Shown here: one piece after another, positions 23,214 to 33,899 of the stretch
How the letters are laid out: each line of letters starts with the position of its first letter
How positions within the stretch are numbered: position 1 is the stretch's first letter
Source: Fulvia fulva
Lineage: Eukaryota > Ascomycota > Dothideomycetes > Mycosphaerellales > Mycosphaerellaceae
DNA: 64,000 nt
Direction: 5' to 3'
Assembly: GCF_020509005.1 (NCBI RefSeq)
Contig: NC_063015.1
Coordinates: forward strand, 6,062,501 to 6,126,500
Made by a program: the position numbers and the translations under genes
Notes under the pieces: generated by a model
Told to the model about the DNA's origin: nothing
What the model saw: only the letters and a program-made list of their open reading frames with translations
The model's database searches: none

Positions 23214-23865
23214 GTTGGTCAAAGTGTTATGCAGTGGATGGTGGACGACCTTGATGGATATGGCTACAAACAAGAAGATGTTGTCTGTCGTTCCATCCTC
23301 CCACCTTTCCCTCTCTGCTGCTAAGAAACGACAGGTGGGGGGTAACTAGTTGTATCACTGCTCCTCCTTCGAGCGGGCCCCACTCCCACCGCAGTGACAG
23401 CAGCGAGGACATGGTGCTGTCCTGTCCCAAACAGGCAGACGACCTCGGCGGGCAGAGCGTCTCGCAGACGATGTCGGACGTGGCATTTGCGGTGCGCTTG
23501 GCACGATGACGGAGATGGTCGGTGATGGTTCGATACGGACGGCTGGGCTGCGGTGCTTGCGGTGCGAATCGTGTCATCGCGCATCGGCTGCAGGAGAAGG
23601 CACGTGGAAGGACATGGGGAAACAGCTGGCGCTTGCCATCTCGCTGCGGGACGGGCCGGGATGGCGGAGGAGATCGGAGGCCGGGAATGGCTTCCAGGGA
23701 ATGGCTTCCACGTGACTTTGAACATGTGCCAAGTGGAAGGTGACAACAACCTCACTCTCAACTTCAGCTCGAACATCATCAACGCTCGTTGCGTGGTCAT
23801 TGACTGTCGAAGTTCGTACGAGAACGAGATCCTGGAATGCAAGAAAACATAGCATTCTTCACACC
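23214..23865. promoter_or_regulatory. Divergent intergenic region (putative shared promoter)
   Basis: About 650 bp between the start codons of the minus-strand alcohol dehydrogenase and the plus-strand adenylation-domain remnant. The geometry suggests a shared promoter region. I see no motif I can assign to a regulator. A direct repeat GGAATGGCTTCCA-like occurs twice near 23683-23711. Confidence 0.3.
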
Positions 23866-25817
23866 ATGGACGACATACCCAGCGAAAAGCGATTGCCAGC
23901 AAGTGTGATCTCACATCGCGCCAACAGCACCCCAGACATGGTGGTCGTTCTACTGCCCAAAGGTCAGGCACTGGAAGATGACTTCTTCGGTCTTACATAT
24001 CGGCGGCTCAACTACGCTGTAGACAATGTTGCCTTCTGGCTAGACAGCGTGTTGAGTCAAGGCAAGAAGGTCGGGTACGAAAGCGAAAGTCAATGGTCGA
24101 CAATCGTGTACGCTGGCTCGAATGACGACCGCTATGTCTTGCTTCTGTACGCAGTGGGAAAGACGAATCGCAAGGCGGGAAGCCTGCTCTTTCCAAGCTC
24201 CGGAGGTCGGTGGCTGACTGGCACACAGCCCATGGTCATCACGCTACCCACGAACCCGAAGGATAGTCTCATCAAGCTACTCAATGCACAGGGCGTCAAG
24301 ACTGCGCTAGCTAGTCGAGTTCCGATCTCACCGGTGAAAGATGCGATGGATCACATACTTGGCGGACAGGTACTGGACATGCCACCGCTATCGACGTTCC
24401 TCGATGCCATACCACCTTCTACCTACCCGTACGATCGTGAGTGGAGCAAGACTAGGAATGATACTTGGTTGGTCATGCAGAGCTCTGGTAAAGTCTGCAT
24501 CATCATAAGACTCGACGATCATATCACTGACCTCCACCATCAGGCACAACCGGCGACCCGAAGCCAGTCACACAAACCAAAACCTTCATCGACGCGTACG
24601 CCGACATGATTGCCGCCCGCAACAAAGGAGACAACCTTCAACTAGCCTACCCCGTTGTTCTCCGTGACTGCCACGCACCCCTCCTCTGGCCACTAAGTTG
24701 GGGCGCCGGCATCTTCGCAGCCGGCATGTTCCCACTGGTCTCCATCACCATCACAACCCTCATACCCCCCACCATGCCCTCCCCAATGACCCCCGAATAC
24801 GTCAAAGACGTCATGCGTCTCGTGCCTCGGGCCCCAAGAATTGCTTGCTAATGGTACCTGACACATTACAGGAACTCGCCAAAGAACCCTCTGCCCTCGA
24901 AGGTTCCAAGAATTACGACTGGGTGTCTTATGCAGGCGCACCACTTGATAACGATACGGGTGACCTAATCGCGAAGCACACCCGCATCCAATCCATCATC
25001 GCCTCAACAGAAGCCGGGATCTATCCCCTCCTCCTCAACTCCCCCTCAGACTGCAAGTATCACCGCTTGCACCCGACTCTTCACGGCTGGCTTCTTGTGC
25101 ACTTTCAGGATGAGCTGTATGAACTCTGCATCCGTAAAGCGGGGGAGAATGAATGGCGCCCTGCCTTCACAATGGATAAGCGAAACCCAGACCTCCTGCA
25201 AGTCTTCCACACGAAAGATCTCTGCCGAATAGTTCCTGGGCGGCAAGGGTTCTGGGATTTCTGCGGCAGGACGGATGATTTCGTGGAACTCGTCACTGAC
25301 GAAGTTCAATGGGATAAATATCGAACACATCATCGATCGCCATCCCGACGTCAAAGCATGCCTGGTAGCAGGTGAAGGTAAAGTAAAGCCTTTCGTCCTG
25401 GTACAGCCTGGCTCATTCCTCGAAGCGCTCCATCTTTCGTCAGATGAAGTCATAGAACGGATCTGGCCCGCCATCGAGGCTGCGAATAAGACGTTGATTG
25501 AGCAAGCGGAGCTTGGCAAGAAGGTTGTACTGATCACGAGGGAAGATGCTCCGACTGCGAGACTTGCGAAAGGCACGATCAATCGGAGGGCTACCCTGAA
25601 GGTGTATGAGGGGGAGATTGAGGAGCTGTATTGGAAGTGTAGGTTGGATTATGATGCGTCGCATGGTGGGGAGAATGCAGGGGTGGTGAATGATAAAGCG
25701 GAAGGGAAGTGCGAATGGGAGTGCGAACGGGAGGGAGAATGGCAAGACGGTATAGATGAAGCTGAGGCACAGTGGCGCCAGCGGAGATCACGGTGGATAG
25801 TTCTACCAGGACGCTAG
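23866..25817 (+). pseudogene. Adenylation (AMP-binding) domain remnant of an NRPS-like enzyme
   Basis: The ATG at 23866 opens MDDIPSEKRLPASVISHRAN. An intron at 24488-24543 (GTAAAG donor, CACTGAC branch, ATCAG acceptor) joins LVMQSSG to TTGDPKPV, which is the Ser/Thr/Gly-rich P-loop (core A3) of adenylate-forming enzymes. Later parts match the family: YAGAPL (A4 region), STEAGIYPLL (A5), GRTDDFVEL (A8) and AKGTINRRATL (A10). Two frameshifts break it, near 24811-24835 and 25282-25296, with no possible intron. The protein then ends soon after A10, so the carrier and reductase/thioester domains usual in NRPS-like enzymes are missing. I read it as a truncated, inactivated gene. The original substrate is unknown. 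Adjacent to an alcohol dehydrogenase, as in some reductive pathways, but that link is speculation. Confidence 0.7.
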
Positions 25818-26470
25818 TGGAAATGCAAGCAGAGCGAAGTCATAACTAGTTCCTAGACATCCAGTCGGCTCTGCTGGACTCAACGAAGACCCCCGGCCTG
25901 GTGAACCGAGTCAGGCCATACTTCTAGGTCGCCTGAGGCCTTGCCGATGTGTGGGATGCGAAGTTGGAACGTGGCGGTCTTGGTCACGTAAAACAAATGT
26001 GCGACTCACTCATTGGTAATGGCATCGCAGGACAAAGCTCCGCTCGTGGACGTCAGAGAGATGTCTCTGCAGATAATAGACATGCTGGCAACGTTGTTCT
26101 ACGCCTCGCCCACACCTTGGGAATGGGTGCGAGGCTTAGCCATCGCACTGCGTCGTGGAGCATGCTCCTAGGTCGGCTGTTGTGGTGCATGTGTTTGCTG
26201 CTACATCGCCGAGAGGAGACGAGTCCACAACACAGTCTCGTAGCATGTCTTAGACTTCCAGCTTGCGACATGACGGAGACTTGCTTCCCGCACAGCTGGT
26301 AAGACATAAGCTGAGATGCGGTCTGGCTTGTGCGCTTCTGCTTGAAACATACGTGCTCAGGCAATATAAGTATAGTGCGATACCTGCTGTTGAGGACAAA
26401 CATTCCTCCCTCGTCTGCTCCGATAACGGATTGTCAGCCTTTCACTTCTTGCAGCTCCACTACGACAGAG
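25818..26470. other. Upstream region of coiled-coil gene
   Basis: No gene. A TATA-like ATATAAGTATAG string lies at about 26363-26374, roughly 100 nt before the next start codon. Confidence 0.35.
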
Positions 26471-27967
26471 ATGAGTGCTGAACGGCCATACGAGTCTCTC
26501 CTGAGCTATGCTGAGAGGCGCCATCACAATGCCTTGGATCAGCTTCATGATAACAACCACGGCAGTGTGGACGAAAATAAGGATCTCGCAGAGGACGACT
26601 TTGACACCTCAGCAGAAGAAGACATCGATGAAGTCAAGCAGACGCTCCAGAACACAGAACAACAGCTCCAGGCCACCGAAGCATCTTACGACCGGCTCCA
26701 GGGCGAGCATACCGGCTTGGGGGCGAAGTATCCAGCCCTCACCAAGATCAAGGACAGTCGGAGGGCGGCAATCGCTTTCCTCGACGATCTCAAAACCAGT
26801 CCAGCCGAAGCATGCACAGAGCTCGAAAGCACCAAAGCCGGCACTGTCGCAGACACAGCCCAGTCAGAAAAAGACAGCGACAAGCTCAACCAAGAAAACG
26901 CCAACCTCCAAGAACGATACGAAAACGAGCAGAACCAAGTCTTGCGCCTTCAGCACCAGCTGAACAGCATGAACGATGATCTCAGTCTAGCGCAGAAACA
27001 CCTGGCTGCAAGGGATGAGGAGATCACGGCATTGTGCCAGCAGATGAGCGCTTCAGAGGAAAGTCTCGCCGGCTGGCCGAAGCGTCTGCACAAGGTTCAG
27101 CAGGAAGCCAACAAGTATCTTGAGCAGTTGGAGACCCAGGAAGAGCGATTTGCAGACCACCGTTGCGGATTTGAACAGCGCGAAGCAGATCTACGCCAGC
27201 GACTGGAGGAACAAGGTGACGAGCTCGGCGATGCCAATGCGGCCATTGCGGACTACCACGACCAAGTGATGTCGCTGCAAAATAGCACCATCAAGCTCAC
27301 CGACGAATTGCAGGCCGCTTCTGCCGACTTGGCAGCCCAATCTCTCCAACGAGATTCGATACGCCACACCTTCGAAGCGGCCGAAGTCAAGCTGACAGGC
27401 GATCTAACCAAAGCCGAAGAAACCATCCGCCACCTAGAGCGGCGAACCATCAATCTCTCCCATCGTCTGACAAGTTCCCAGGCCGAAACAGACGACCTCA
27501 CTCACCGATTGGCAGCTACTTCGGCCAGACTCGCAGCATTGTCTCTCGACAAGGACCAGCTTGATGAAGAGCTCGTCGCGACCAAGACTAAGGCTGTGGA
27601 TCAGGAGCGCATCGATAACGTGGTCATATCTGGTCTCTCGAAAGCGCTCGGCCGAGCACAGGAGACTGTTGCTCAGATGGAGCAATGTAATGGCGACCTT
27701 TCCAGCCGTCTGGAGAGACTGCAGGTTAGCCACGATGACCTCGCTGGCCGGGTGGAGACTACCACAGACCAGCTTGGAGCTATGACGACCGAGAAGACTT
27801 GCATCGAAGAGCAGTTGGAGGTGACGAAAGCTGAGTTGACAAGTCACAAGCGTGCCCACGACGAGACTTTGGCGAGGCTATCCGGAGACCTGGCTCGCAT
27901 ACAAAGCAGCATACCTGGAGTAGCAGGACGTCGATCACCCGGAGCGTTGGAATGCCTTGCAGGCTAG
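26471..27967 (+). CDS. Long coiled-coil protein
   Basis: An intronless 498-residue protein. I choose the ATG at 26471 (GAGATGAGTGC) over upstream in-frame codons that lie in leader-like sequence. After about 45 residues of acidic N-terminus (DLAEDDFDTSAEED), nearly the whole protein from residue 50 to 480 is a heptad-patterned coiled coil rich in Glu, Gln, Leu and Ala. Examples are QTLQNTEQQLQATEASYDRL and RLERLQVSHDDLAGRVETTT. There are no membrane segments, zinc fingers or motor domains. Such proteins are usually cytoskeletal, tethering or scaffold components, but nothing here assigns a compartment. The best matches in databases would probably be non-specific (myosin tail, SMC). Confidence 0.75.
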   Translation: MSAERPYESLLSYAERRHHNALDQLHDNNHGSVDENKDLAEDDFDTSAEEDIDEVKQTLQNTEQQLQATEASYDRLQGEHTGLGAKYPALTKIKDSRRAAIAFLDDLKTSPAEACTELESTKAGTVADTAQSEKDSDKLNQENANLQERYENEQNQVLRLQHQLNSMNDDLSLAQKHLAARDEEITALCQQMSASEESLAGWPKRLHKVQQEANKYLEQLETQEERFADHRCGFEQREADLRQRLEEQGDELGDANAAIADYHDQVMSLQNSTIKLTDELQAASADLAAQSLQRDSIRHTFEAAEVKLTGDLTKAEETIRHLERRTINLSHRLTSSQAETDDLTHRLAATSARLAALSLDKDQLDEELVATKTKAVDQERIDNVVISGLSKALGRAQETVAQMEQCNGDLSSRLERLQVSHDDLAGRVETTTDQLGAMTTEKTCIEEQLEVTKAELTSHKRAHDETLARLSGDLARIQSSIPGVAGRRSPGALECLAG

Positions 27968-28464
27968 GAACGTTGAAGTTGGCAGCCAGATCGAGGCGGT
28001 ATTGGATGCTCAGCCAATACTGTTGTTGCTGGCTGTGGTGGTCTCGGTCGCTGTGATCTTGCTGATATGATGAGGGACGTCGAGATAGGTGTTTCGTAGT
28101 GCTCATGTACGATGATGATTGCTTCTTCAAACTCCGTTCACAGCCTCGTGCGTATGGATGCAGGAACGCCTTTGCCTGTGGGTTCCCACGATGGTTCGAC
28201 TCAGATTCGTCAACGACGGGTGCCCACAGAAGAGGAGTGGGATTGGTATGTTATCAAAGCGTGAGGTGTCGAAGTTGTCGAGGCTTGGCCGTGATGCGCT
28301 GAAATGCTTGTCATTGCCGCATTTCTTGTCGCCCTGGGATCGGGAGATCTTGGCGTGCGCCTGTGGTTCGTGGCAGAACTGTAGCAAGAGTTGGCACCGC
28401 GCTCCATCCAGCTTGACCAGAACACTCCGCTGACTCAAGAATATACAACAACGTACCTCCTGGA

Positions 28465-29180
28465 GTGATCGTTCAGACGGTACTCTACACCACTTGTCGT
28501 GCCAGCTCTGCAGTGACAGCTAGTCTGGTCTCCAGGAGACGTGCCAATCGACCCTGCACGAGTCTCGCTGATGCGGTGATGAGTACTGTCAGGTACGACC
28601 GAGATGGAGACTTGCGTGAATTGCTGCGCCGTAGTAGGGCAGTTCCCGTTCTGCTCGCCCAGTGTCGTCCACTAGCGCAGGAACGCAACATGATGGGTTG
28701 TGTACCTGTCGCCGTGGACAGATCATGTGAGCATCGCAGAGATCTTCGTGTCATGTCTGCAGAGCTGGCACAGCTCGATCCATAGCAAGACCGGTGGTGG
28801 CCTTCAGGGAGGTGTCAATCGCCACACCATCGCCTTTGCTAATGAAGTGATGAGCACTGTCAGGCGAGACCGAGATGGAGACTTGCTTGACTTGCTACGC
28901 CGCGATCAGGCTCTGCTCATCCTCTTCGACCAATGTACACCGCTAGCGCAGGCACGCAGAACAATATACACCCCAGAGTGGAAGTTCACGGTGGTGTGCA
29001 GAGAACCACGTGTCATGGCTGCGGAAGTGGTACGGCTCGATCCAGAGTACGACCGGTGGTGGGCATTGAAGAGGTGTCAATCGCCCCTGCATGAGTCTTG
29101 CTGTCGTGGGGGTGGTCAGGTACAGCCGAGATGGGAGCTTGCGTGACTTGCTACGCCGTGGTCAGGCGCAATGCCGTAAG
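28465..29180 (+). repeat. Three degenerate tandem copies of a coding module (~265 nt unit)
   Basis: Units begin at about 28541, 28812 and 29074, each with GTGYCAATCG. Each carries a near-identical core of GTCAGG, then a short variable gap, then CCGAGATGG-AGACTTGC (one A missing in unit 3), and TTGCTACGCCG. Units 1 and 2 are about 271 and 262 nt; unit 3 is partial. In protein terms units 1 and 2 encode VMSTVRxDRDGDL-(L/R)-(D/E)-LLRR, then a segment ending QCxPLAQxR, RVMxAE and LDP. The copies are in different frames and have stop codons between them, so this looks like an eroded repeat gene. The module is not one I recognise. Confidence 0.6.
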
Positions 29181-30467
29181 ACTCCACGGCGCAACCTCCA
29201 AATGGTGGCCGGTGACATCCCGGATAGTGGGAGCTGAAGAGCTGGCAGGCTTCAACATGTTGGTGCATATATTGAATGTCTTCTGCAAATTTGGCGCTGT
29301 TTGAGAGAGCTTGGTCAACTTCGTGCCTGATCGTGAGACTTCGCTTGAGTAATGCAGCATCAGTCATGGAGTCTTTCATGACCATGCTTGAGTCAATTTC
29401 TGGCAGACCAGTGACGAGACATGACCGATCCGGACCCTCTGCTTGACCGAGTGAGACCGTCCTACTCGAGCTCCATGACGATGTCCAACATGTCGAGTCA
29501 TATCTGAGGTCCAACCGAATCAAGATGCCGCTCTCCTGCAGGTCAGCCTTCTCCGGCAGCCGCGACAACCAGGTGTAGTGGCACGAGTGGGATGCCATTG
29601 ACCTCGATCGAAGATGCACAAGCACATCCATGTCTGAAACAAGGCACAGTTTCCGAAAATCTGCATGCAGCATGACCTCTTCAATGGCTGATCAAGACTC
29701 AACACCGAGGAGGAATCACCCTCCCCTGGGCTCCTGCTCAATGACGGAGTAAAGGTGGATGGAATGCTGCCCAACTGGAGGTCCTGCAGCTTCGATGGCG
29801 GGCTTGCGCTTCGATTGTGCTCGGTCAGACAGATTTCGGCAGAGAGTGCCGCCAGAGTCAGGTATCCTCATCGAGGATGTGGAGGTCGGGTGCTTGAGTC
29901 GTGGTCTGCCGATCCCGCGCTATGGTTCGTGGTTGGAGGCGTTCCTGCATCGGTGCTTTGCGTGGGGTAAGGTGTGCCGGGAAACGTGTTCTGGTGAGGT
30001 CGACTTGATGCTTCATCAGGTTGTCCGCGGTAGCATTTGACAGCAATCCAGATACATCAGATTCGATATGTGTCTTCCGCTGTATCTGCCACAATGTCCA
30101 ACGTTCATTGTGCAATGGCGTACGATGATGTGTGTGGAAGCAGGCCGAGTCATGGTCATGGTCGCGATGATGACGGGTGTGGAGAGAATGCGAGTCAGTG
30201 TCGTGCAGCCCACCGCAGCTCCCGCCAAATCGACGTCACGTCCTAGATCAGCCATCAGCATTGAGCATTGCGCATTGAGCAGGTATATTACCGTGCTCGC
30301 AAACCTCCACACCTGCTTTCCCTCTCATCATCACACAAGCACTCCATCGTATGAACCCAGAGTCAGCAACGTTTGACCCTACCAACAGCATCCACCTCAC
30401 TGCATCAACAGTCAATCAAGTCACAAACCAAACCATCACACCCTCAACCACAACCACAACCAACACA
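29181..30467. other. No gene recognised
   Basis: Short frames on both strands. The last 100 nt before 30468 are CA/AC-rich, like a fungal 5' leader, and contain an upstream in-frame ATG at 30351. Confidence 0.4.
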
Positions 30468-30788
30468 ATGGGTTACGGCAACGACTACGGCAACTCTGAC
30501 CGCTCAAGCGGCTACGGCGGCTCGTCTGGTGGTGGATACGGCGGCTCGTCAGGCGGCGGCAGCAACTATGGCGGATCCGGTGGAGGATACGGTGGAGGAA
30601 ACAACAACTCCAACAACAACTCGTCCAACAACCACTCCAACCGCGGTCCAGGTCTCAACAGCGAGAAGAAGATGGACATGGCGTATGAGACTGGGTACAA
30701 GGATGCCATGGACAAGGTCAAGGAGGACCTGATGGGCCAGATTGGTGGAAACAACAACAACAACAACAACTCCGGCGGTCGCAGGTAG
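30468..30788 (+). CDS. Gly/Asn/Ser-rich small protein
   Basis: An ATG in strong context (CACAATGGG) starts a 106-residue protein: MGYGNDYGNSDRSSGYGG, then GGYGGSSGGG-type repeats and an Asn-rich tract. A short conserved-looking helix follows (EKKMDMAYETGYKDAMDKVK), and the protein ends in NNNNNNNSGGRR. An in-frame ATG 117 nt upstream (30351) would add a Thr-rich extension, but the sequence there looks like leader. The Gly/Tyr repeats resemble low-complexity domains of RNA-binding or stress-related proteins, yet no RRM is present. No signal peptide, so probably intracellular and largely disordered. The 3' flank carries a 21-nt direct repeat (30848-30897). Confidence 0.68.
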   Translation: MGYGNDYGNSDRSSGYGGSSGGGYGGSSGGGSNYGGSGGGYGGGNNNSNNNSSNNHSNRGPGLNSEKKMDMAYETGYKDAMDKVKEDLMGQIGGNNNNNNNSGGRR

Positions 30789-30847
30789 ATTCAGAATGCG
30801 TCGTCCGAGAGATCGACAGTATCCGGAAGACAGGACATGATGATTTA

Positions 30848-30897
30848 TGCAAATGAAGCGAATTGTACTACATCTTTGCAAATGAAGCGAATTGTAC
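30848..30897. repeat. 21-nt direct repeat, two copies
   Basis: TGCAAATGAAGCGAATTGTAC occurs at 30848-30868 and again at 30877-30897, separated by 8 nt, just downstream of the Gly/Asn-rich gene and probably within its 3' untranslated region. Confidence 0.85.
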
Positions 30898-31142
30898 CAT
30901 ACCAAACGTCTAGTTCTTGAGTAACTTGCTGCACTGCGCAGGCACATCTCGTACACCATGAATGAGCAAATGTGTCAGGCGTGTGAACCAGTGCTTGGAA
31001 GAGTGCTCATTCACTCAGTCGCTCTGGGTACAACACATACCATCTCGAAATCTCGAAGGTGAGTTGGTATTTTAATCGTCGCAGCAGCGTATTCCTGGAG
31101 ACATGCGGACTGTATGTGGGGAAGGATACTCTGACAGCAGAT

Positions 31143-32417
31143 ATGAACGAATGGCAGACTCGCGCAGTCAAGGATGCGCTCAGATCACCACGCTACCTCT
31201 TTCGAGTGGTGTCGGACAACTCTCTTGGTACCAACAGCACTGCCCTCGTTGATTCGCTGGCAGGACAAGAGATACCCCTCCGCGGCGCAGAAGATTGGGA
31301 GAGCCAGCACTACGACGACTTCACTTCGATGGATTGGGTTCGCGCGGATGCGATGCTACAAGCACACTTTAGATGGCAGTACAGGTTCCCGTCTGCATTC
31401 AGCTCTTGGTCAACATCGCTGCTCGAGTCGCTGATCTACGCGCTCTTGAAGAGGGATGTGTGGAAAGAGTCTCGAATCTTGATATACGTACTGGACACAA
31501 CGAAGGTCACTGGTCCTCCGAGGATCTATCATGCCCCTAGCTTGATGAACGCCTTCCGACTGACAAGCCGGCCACGCCTGGAAGTTTCGTGGAAGAAAGC
31601 TGCAGGAGAGTATCTCGTCTACGGTAAGCTGAGCAAGCATGACGGCTTCACCGCAGTCAAACTGGAAGATCTTATCGATGCCGGACTGCTCAACCTCGGA
31701 AGGCGCTATGACTTGGGCCGATGGACCGACGAGTACTGGTTCCGAGGAGTGATCAGAATACGATACACCTACTTCTGACCCCGACACTGGCGGAAACCGC
31801 GCAAGTTGGACTTGCCAAATGGCATGGTGCTCGATGGCGATGGTACGGAATACTGGACACTTGATCCCTTGTACTTCCCAATTACACGGAAGCTTGGCGC
31901 ACTGTTTGGGCGCGAGTGGGAGAGCACCATGACAATAGCATTTACCAGTCTTTGAAGGCGTGATCTGCGTACGGAAGAGGTAGGCCTGTTGTTCGACACG
32001 CTCGATGGTCTACCCTACCTTCCAGTGGCTCCCAGATTTCGAGAAGACGGGTTTCTGGATCGGCTGCCGGAGTGTGAGCACTCCATTCGCATGCTGCAGA
32101 TGTTTCATGAGTCGCAAGGGCATTTCACGAAAGAGCTGAGCGTGAGCTCTATCAGTTCAAGGCTTGGATGGTTCGGGACAAGACGCTTGCTTCCTTCTGC
32201 GTCTTCGGAGCCTGCAGAAGCTGTCGACACATCCAATCCGAGTGATGACATCAAGCAAGAGCAGCTTCCGACACCACCCCCGAGTCCCAGAGCCTGCTCC
32301 AGCTCCGCCGGTGAGATGGAAGATAAGTGGTTATGTGTAGACAACAAGCGCTCGCGCTTGAAGGCGGAGATGGACTATCAAGCAAGACATCCTGTCAAGA
32401 AGAAACGAAAGTTCTGA
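31143..32417 (+). pseudogene. Copy 1 of a tandem unknown family (PRYLFRV-type), two in-frame TGAs
   Basis: One frame runs from the ATG at 31143 to 32417 with only two stops inside it, TGA at 31776-31778 and TGA at 31953-31955. The protein starts MNEWQTRAVKDALRSPRYLF, then RVVSDNSLGTNS, similar to a domain of unknown function common in fungi that begins with an LFR-[VA]-x-S-x-x-S-x-G-x-N motif. The middle part (EDLIDAGLL, STMTIAF, LDGLPYL) aligns with the next locus (LDALLDAGLL, ATMTIAF, LDGLPC). The C-terminus is Pro/Ser-rich and ends with a basic HPVKKKRKF, like a nuclear localisation signal. Both TGAs fall where the paralog has continuous sequence and could come from CGA codons. Function unknown; I read this copy as inactivated. 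Confidence 0.6.
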
Positions 32418-32524
32418 AAGCTATTGCCTCTCATATTCATCATGTCCCAGTATGTACGGCGCGAACATTGCATGGAAGCAGCACGAAGAAGATGCTGTAC
32501 AACACAGATGTGGTTGGCGAGATG

Positions 32525-32567
32525 TTCGCTGGCGGCGCCTTGGAATCAAGATCTCGAGATTCCACTT
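32525..32567 (+). repeat. 43-nt segment shared with 33610-33652
   Basis: 38 of 43 positions are identical to 33610-33652. The same protein frame, R-W-(R)-x-x-G-I-x-I-S-x-x-H-(F/L), is open in both copies, so this is the surviving 3' coding end of the two paralogous genes rather than a mobile repeat. Confidence 0.75.
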
Positions 32568-32665
32568 GAAGGGAAGGGTGATGGAGTTGGCAAGATCGCG
32601 TCCGGGCAGATGTCGGCAATTCCACCCCCACTTTCCCGACATTGAAACATGACAGTAGCAGCAAC

Positions 32666-32691
32666 TTCCTTCACGACATTCCTTCACGACA
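32666..32691. repeat. 13-nt tandem repeat x2
   Basis: TTCCTTCACGACA is present twice head to tail between the two paralogous copies. Confidence 0.8.
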
Positions 32692-32895
32692 TCACATCCC
32701 ATCTCTGCAATGCGCGCCCTTGCACTGGCATTCCGTAGCAGGATACATGTACTATGACGTCTCCGTCCTCCTCAATCAACACGATTCTGCCCAGACCCCG
32801 CCGCAAGCCATTGCATGGACACCACGATGTACCACGCTCGATCTGCCTCCTCCTCTTCAACACGCACGAGTGATTCAACACAGCGATAGTGTATT

Positions 32896-33899
32896 CAAGA
32901 CAATGGCTACACTACAGTTAGTCTTGATGCCTTGTTAGACGCTGGGCTGCTTAGGTCCTGTGTGAAGCTGGACCCTCGACCTTGGGTGAACCCTTTAGGT
33001 TTCAGCATCGACAAGCCGCGATCGTGGAATGACAAGAAGAAGCGATTCGAGGCTGATGCTCGACTCCATCAGCGAGCCAAATTGGTACGACACTTCTACT
33101 TCGCGCCCAGGCACACGACTGCCGTCGATCCCCGCCATCTGGAGAAGCAGGGTCGTTACTTCGACGACAATGGCATGGAAATCTGGCCGGTGTCTCCGGA
33201 ATATGTTTCATACTTTCGCGCCCTTGGACGATGCTTTGATCCTTCATGGGAGGCAACCATGACCATCGCGTTTGCCAGTTTGCGGCGCCAAAATGTCACG
33301 TGGGAGGAGATGCGATACTTGCTTGACGAGCTTGATGGCTTGCCATGCAGATCGTTCGACCACTGGACTGTGGAGAACGTGGCTTTCGACGACATTGCGG
33401 AGCACAAGCAAGTGCTGGCCATGTGGGTGCTGTTCCAAGAGTCGCAAGAAGATCGATTCGGACGCCGCACATCAGGTCTCAGCATGTCTTTCCAGTGCCT
33501 GTCTAGCGACGACTATATCAGCGAAACACTATCTGCCTCCGACCCTGATCGCGCTGGTCATCGTGCCAGACACTTCTCACGATCAGCGAAGCTGCAAGAC
33601 ATGAATGTCTTCGCTGGTGGCGCCCTGGAATCAATATCTCGGGACTCCACTTTATCCGAACCTGCGGGCCAAGGTTCGGCTTCCTCACCAATACGAAGCC
33701 GTACCAGCTCTGCACGAGCACATCTCAATACGCCGTCGATCGTGTCATGGAGCTTCTGCGCAAGTTCGTACGACGTCAGGTGGTCGAAGTAAGCACAAAT
33801 CACGGAAGATCCTATCGTCGCCACACGAACGCCAGATCACGCACGACCCGCTTCAGGAAACATCAGAGGAGGCTATCAAACCTTCTTGGTCGAAAATAG
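32896..33899 (+). pseudogene. Copy 2 of the tandem unknown family, 5'-truncated
   Basis: Homology to copy 1 begins at about 32896 (DNGYTTVSLDALLDAGLL against HDGFTAVKLEDLIDAGLL). No start codon or upstream exon for the N-terminal LFRV part is present, and an in-frame TAG lies just upstream (or this is a splice acceptor). The frame stays open through WEATMTIAFASLRRQNVTWE and the LDGLP motif to 33792. However, similarity to copy 1 near the 3' end switches to another frame at about 33612. That second frame is open to a TAG at 33897-33899 and reads PGINISGLHFIRTCGPRFGF onward, with a basic end (HQRRLSNLLGRK). So this copy has at least one frameshift and a missing 5' end. Function unknown. Confidence 0.5.
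33610..33652 (+). repeat. 43-nt segment shared with 32525-32567
   Basis: Second copy of the conserved 3' coding block of the tandem paralogs; 38 of 43 positions match. Confidence 0.75.

Noticed and set aside
31059..31142. Extra upstream exon for copy 1 of the tandem family, using GTGAGT at 31059
   Set aside because: The donor looks good but available acceptors do not restore the frame of the MNEWQ start.
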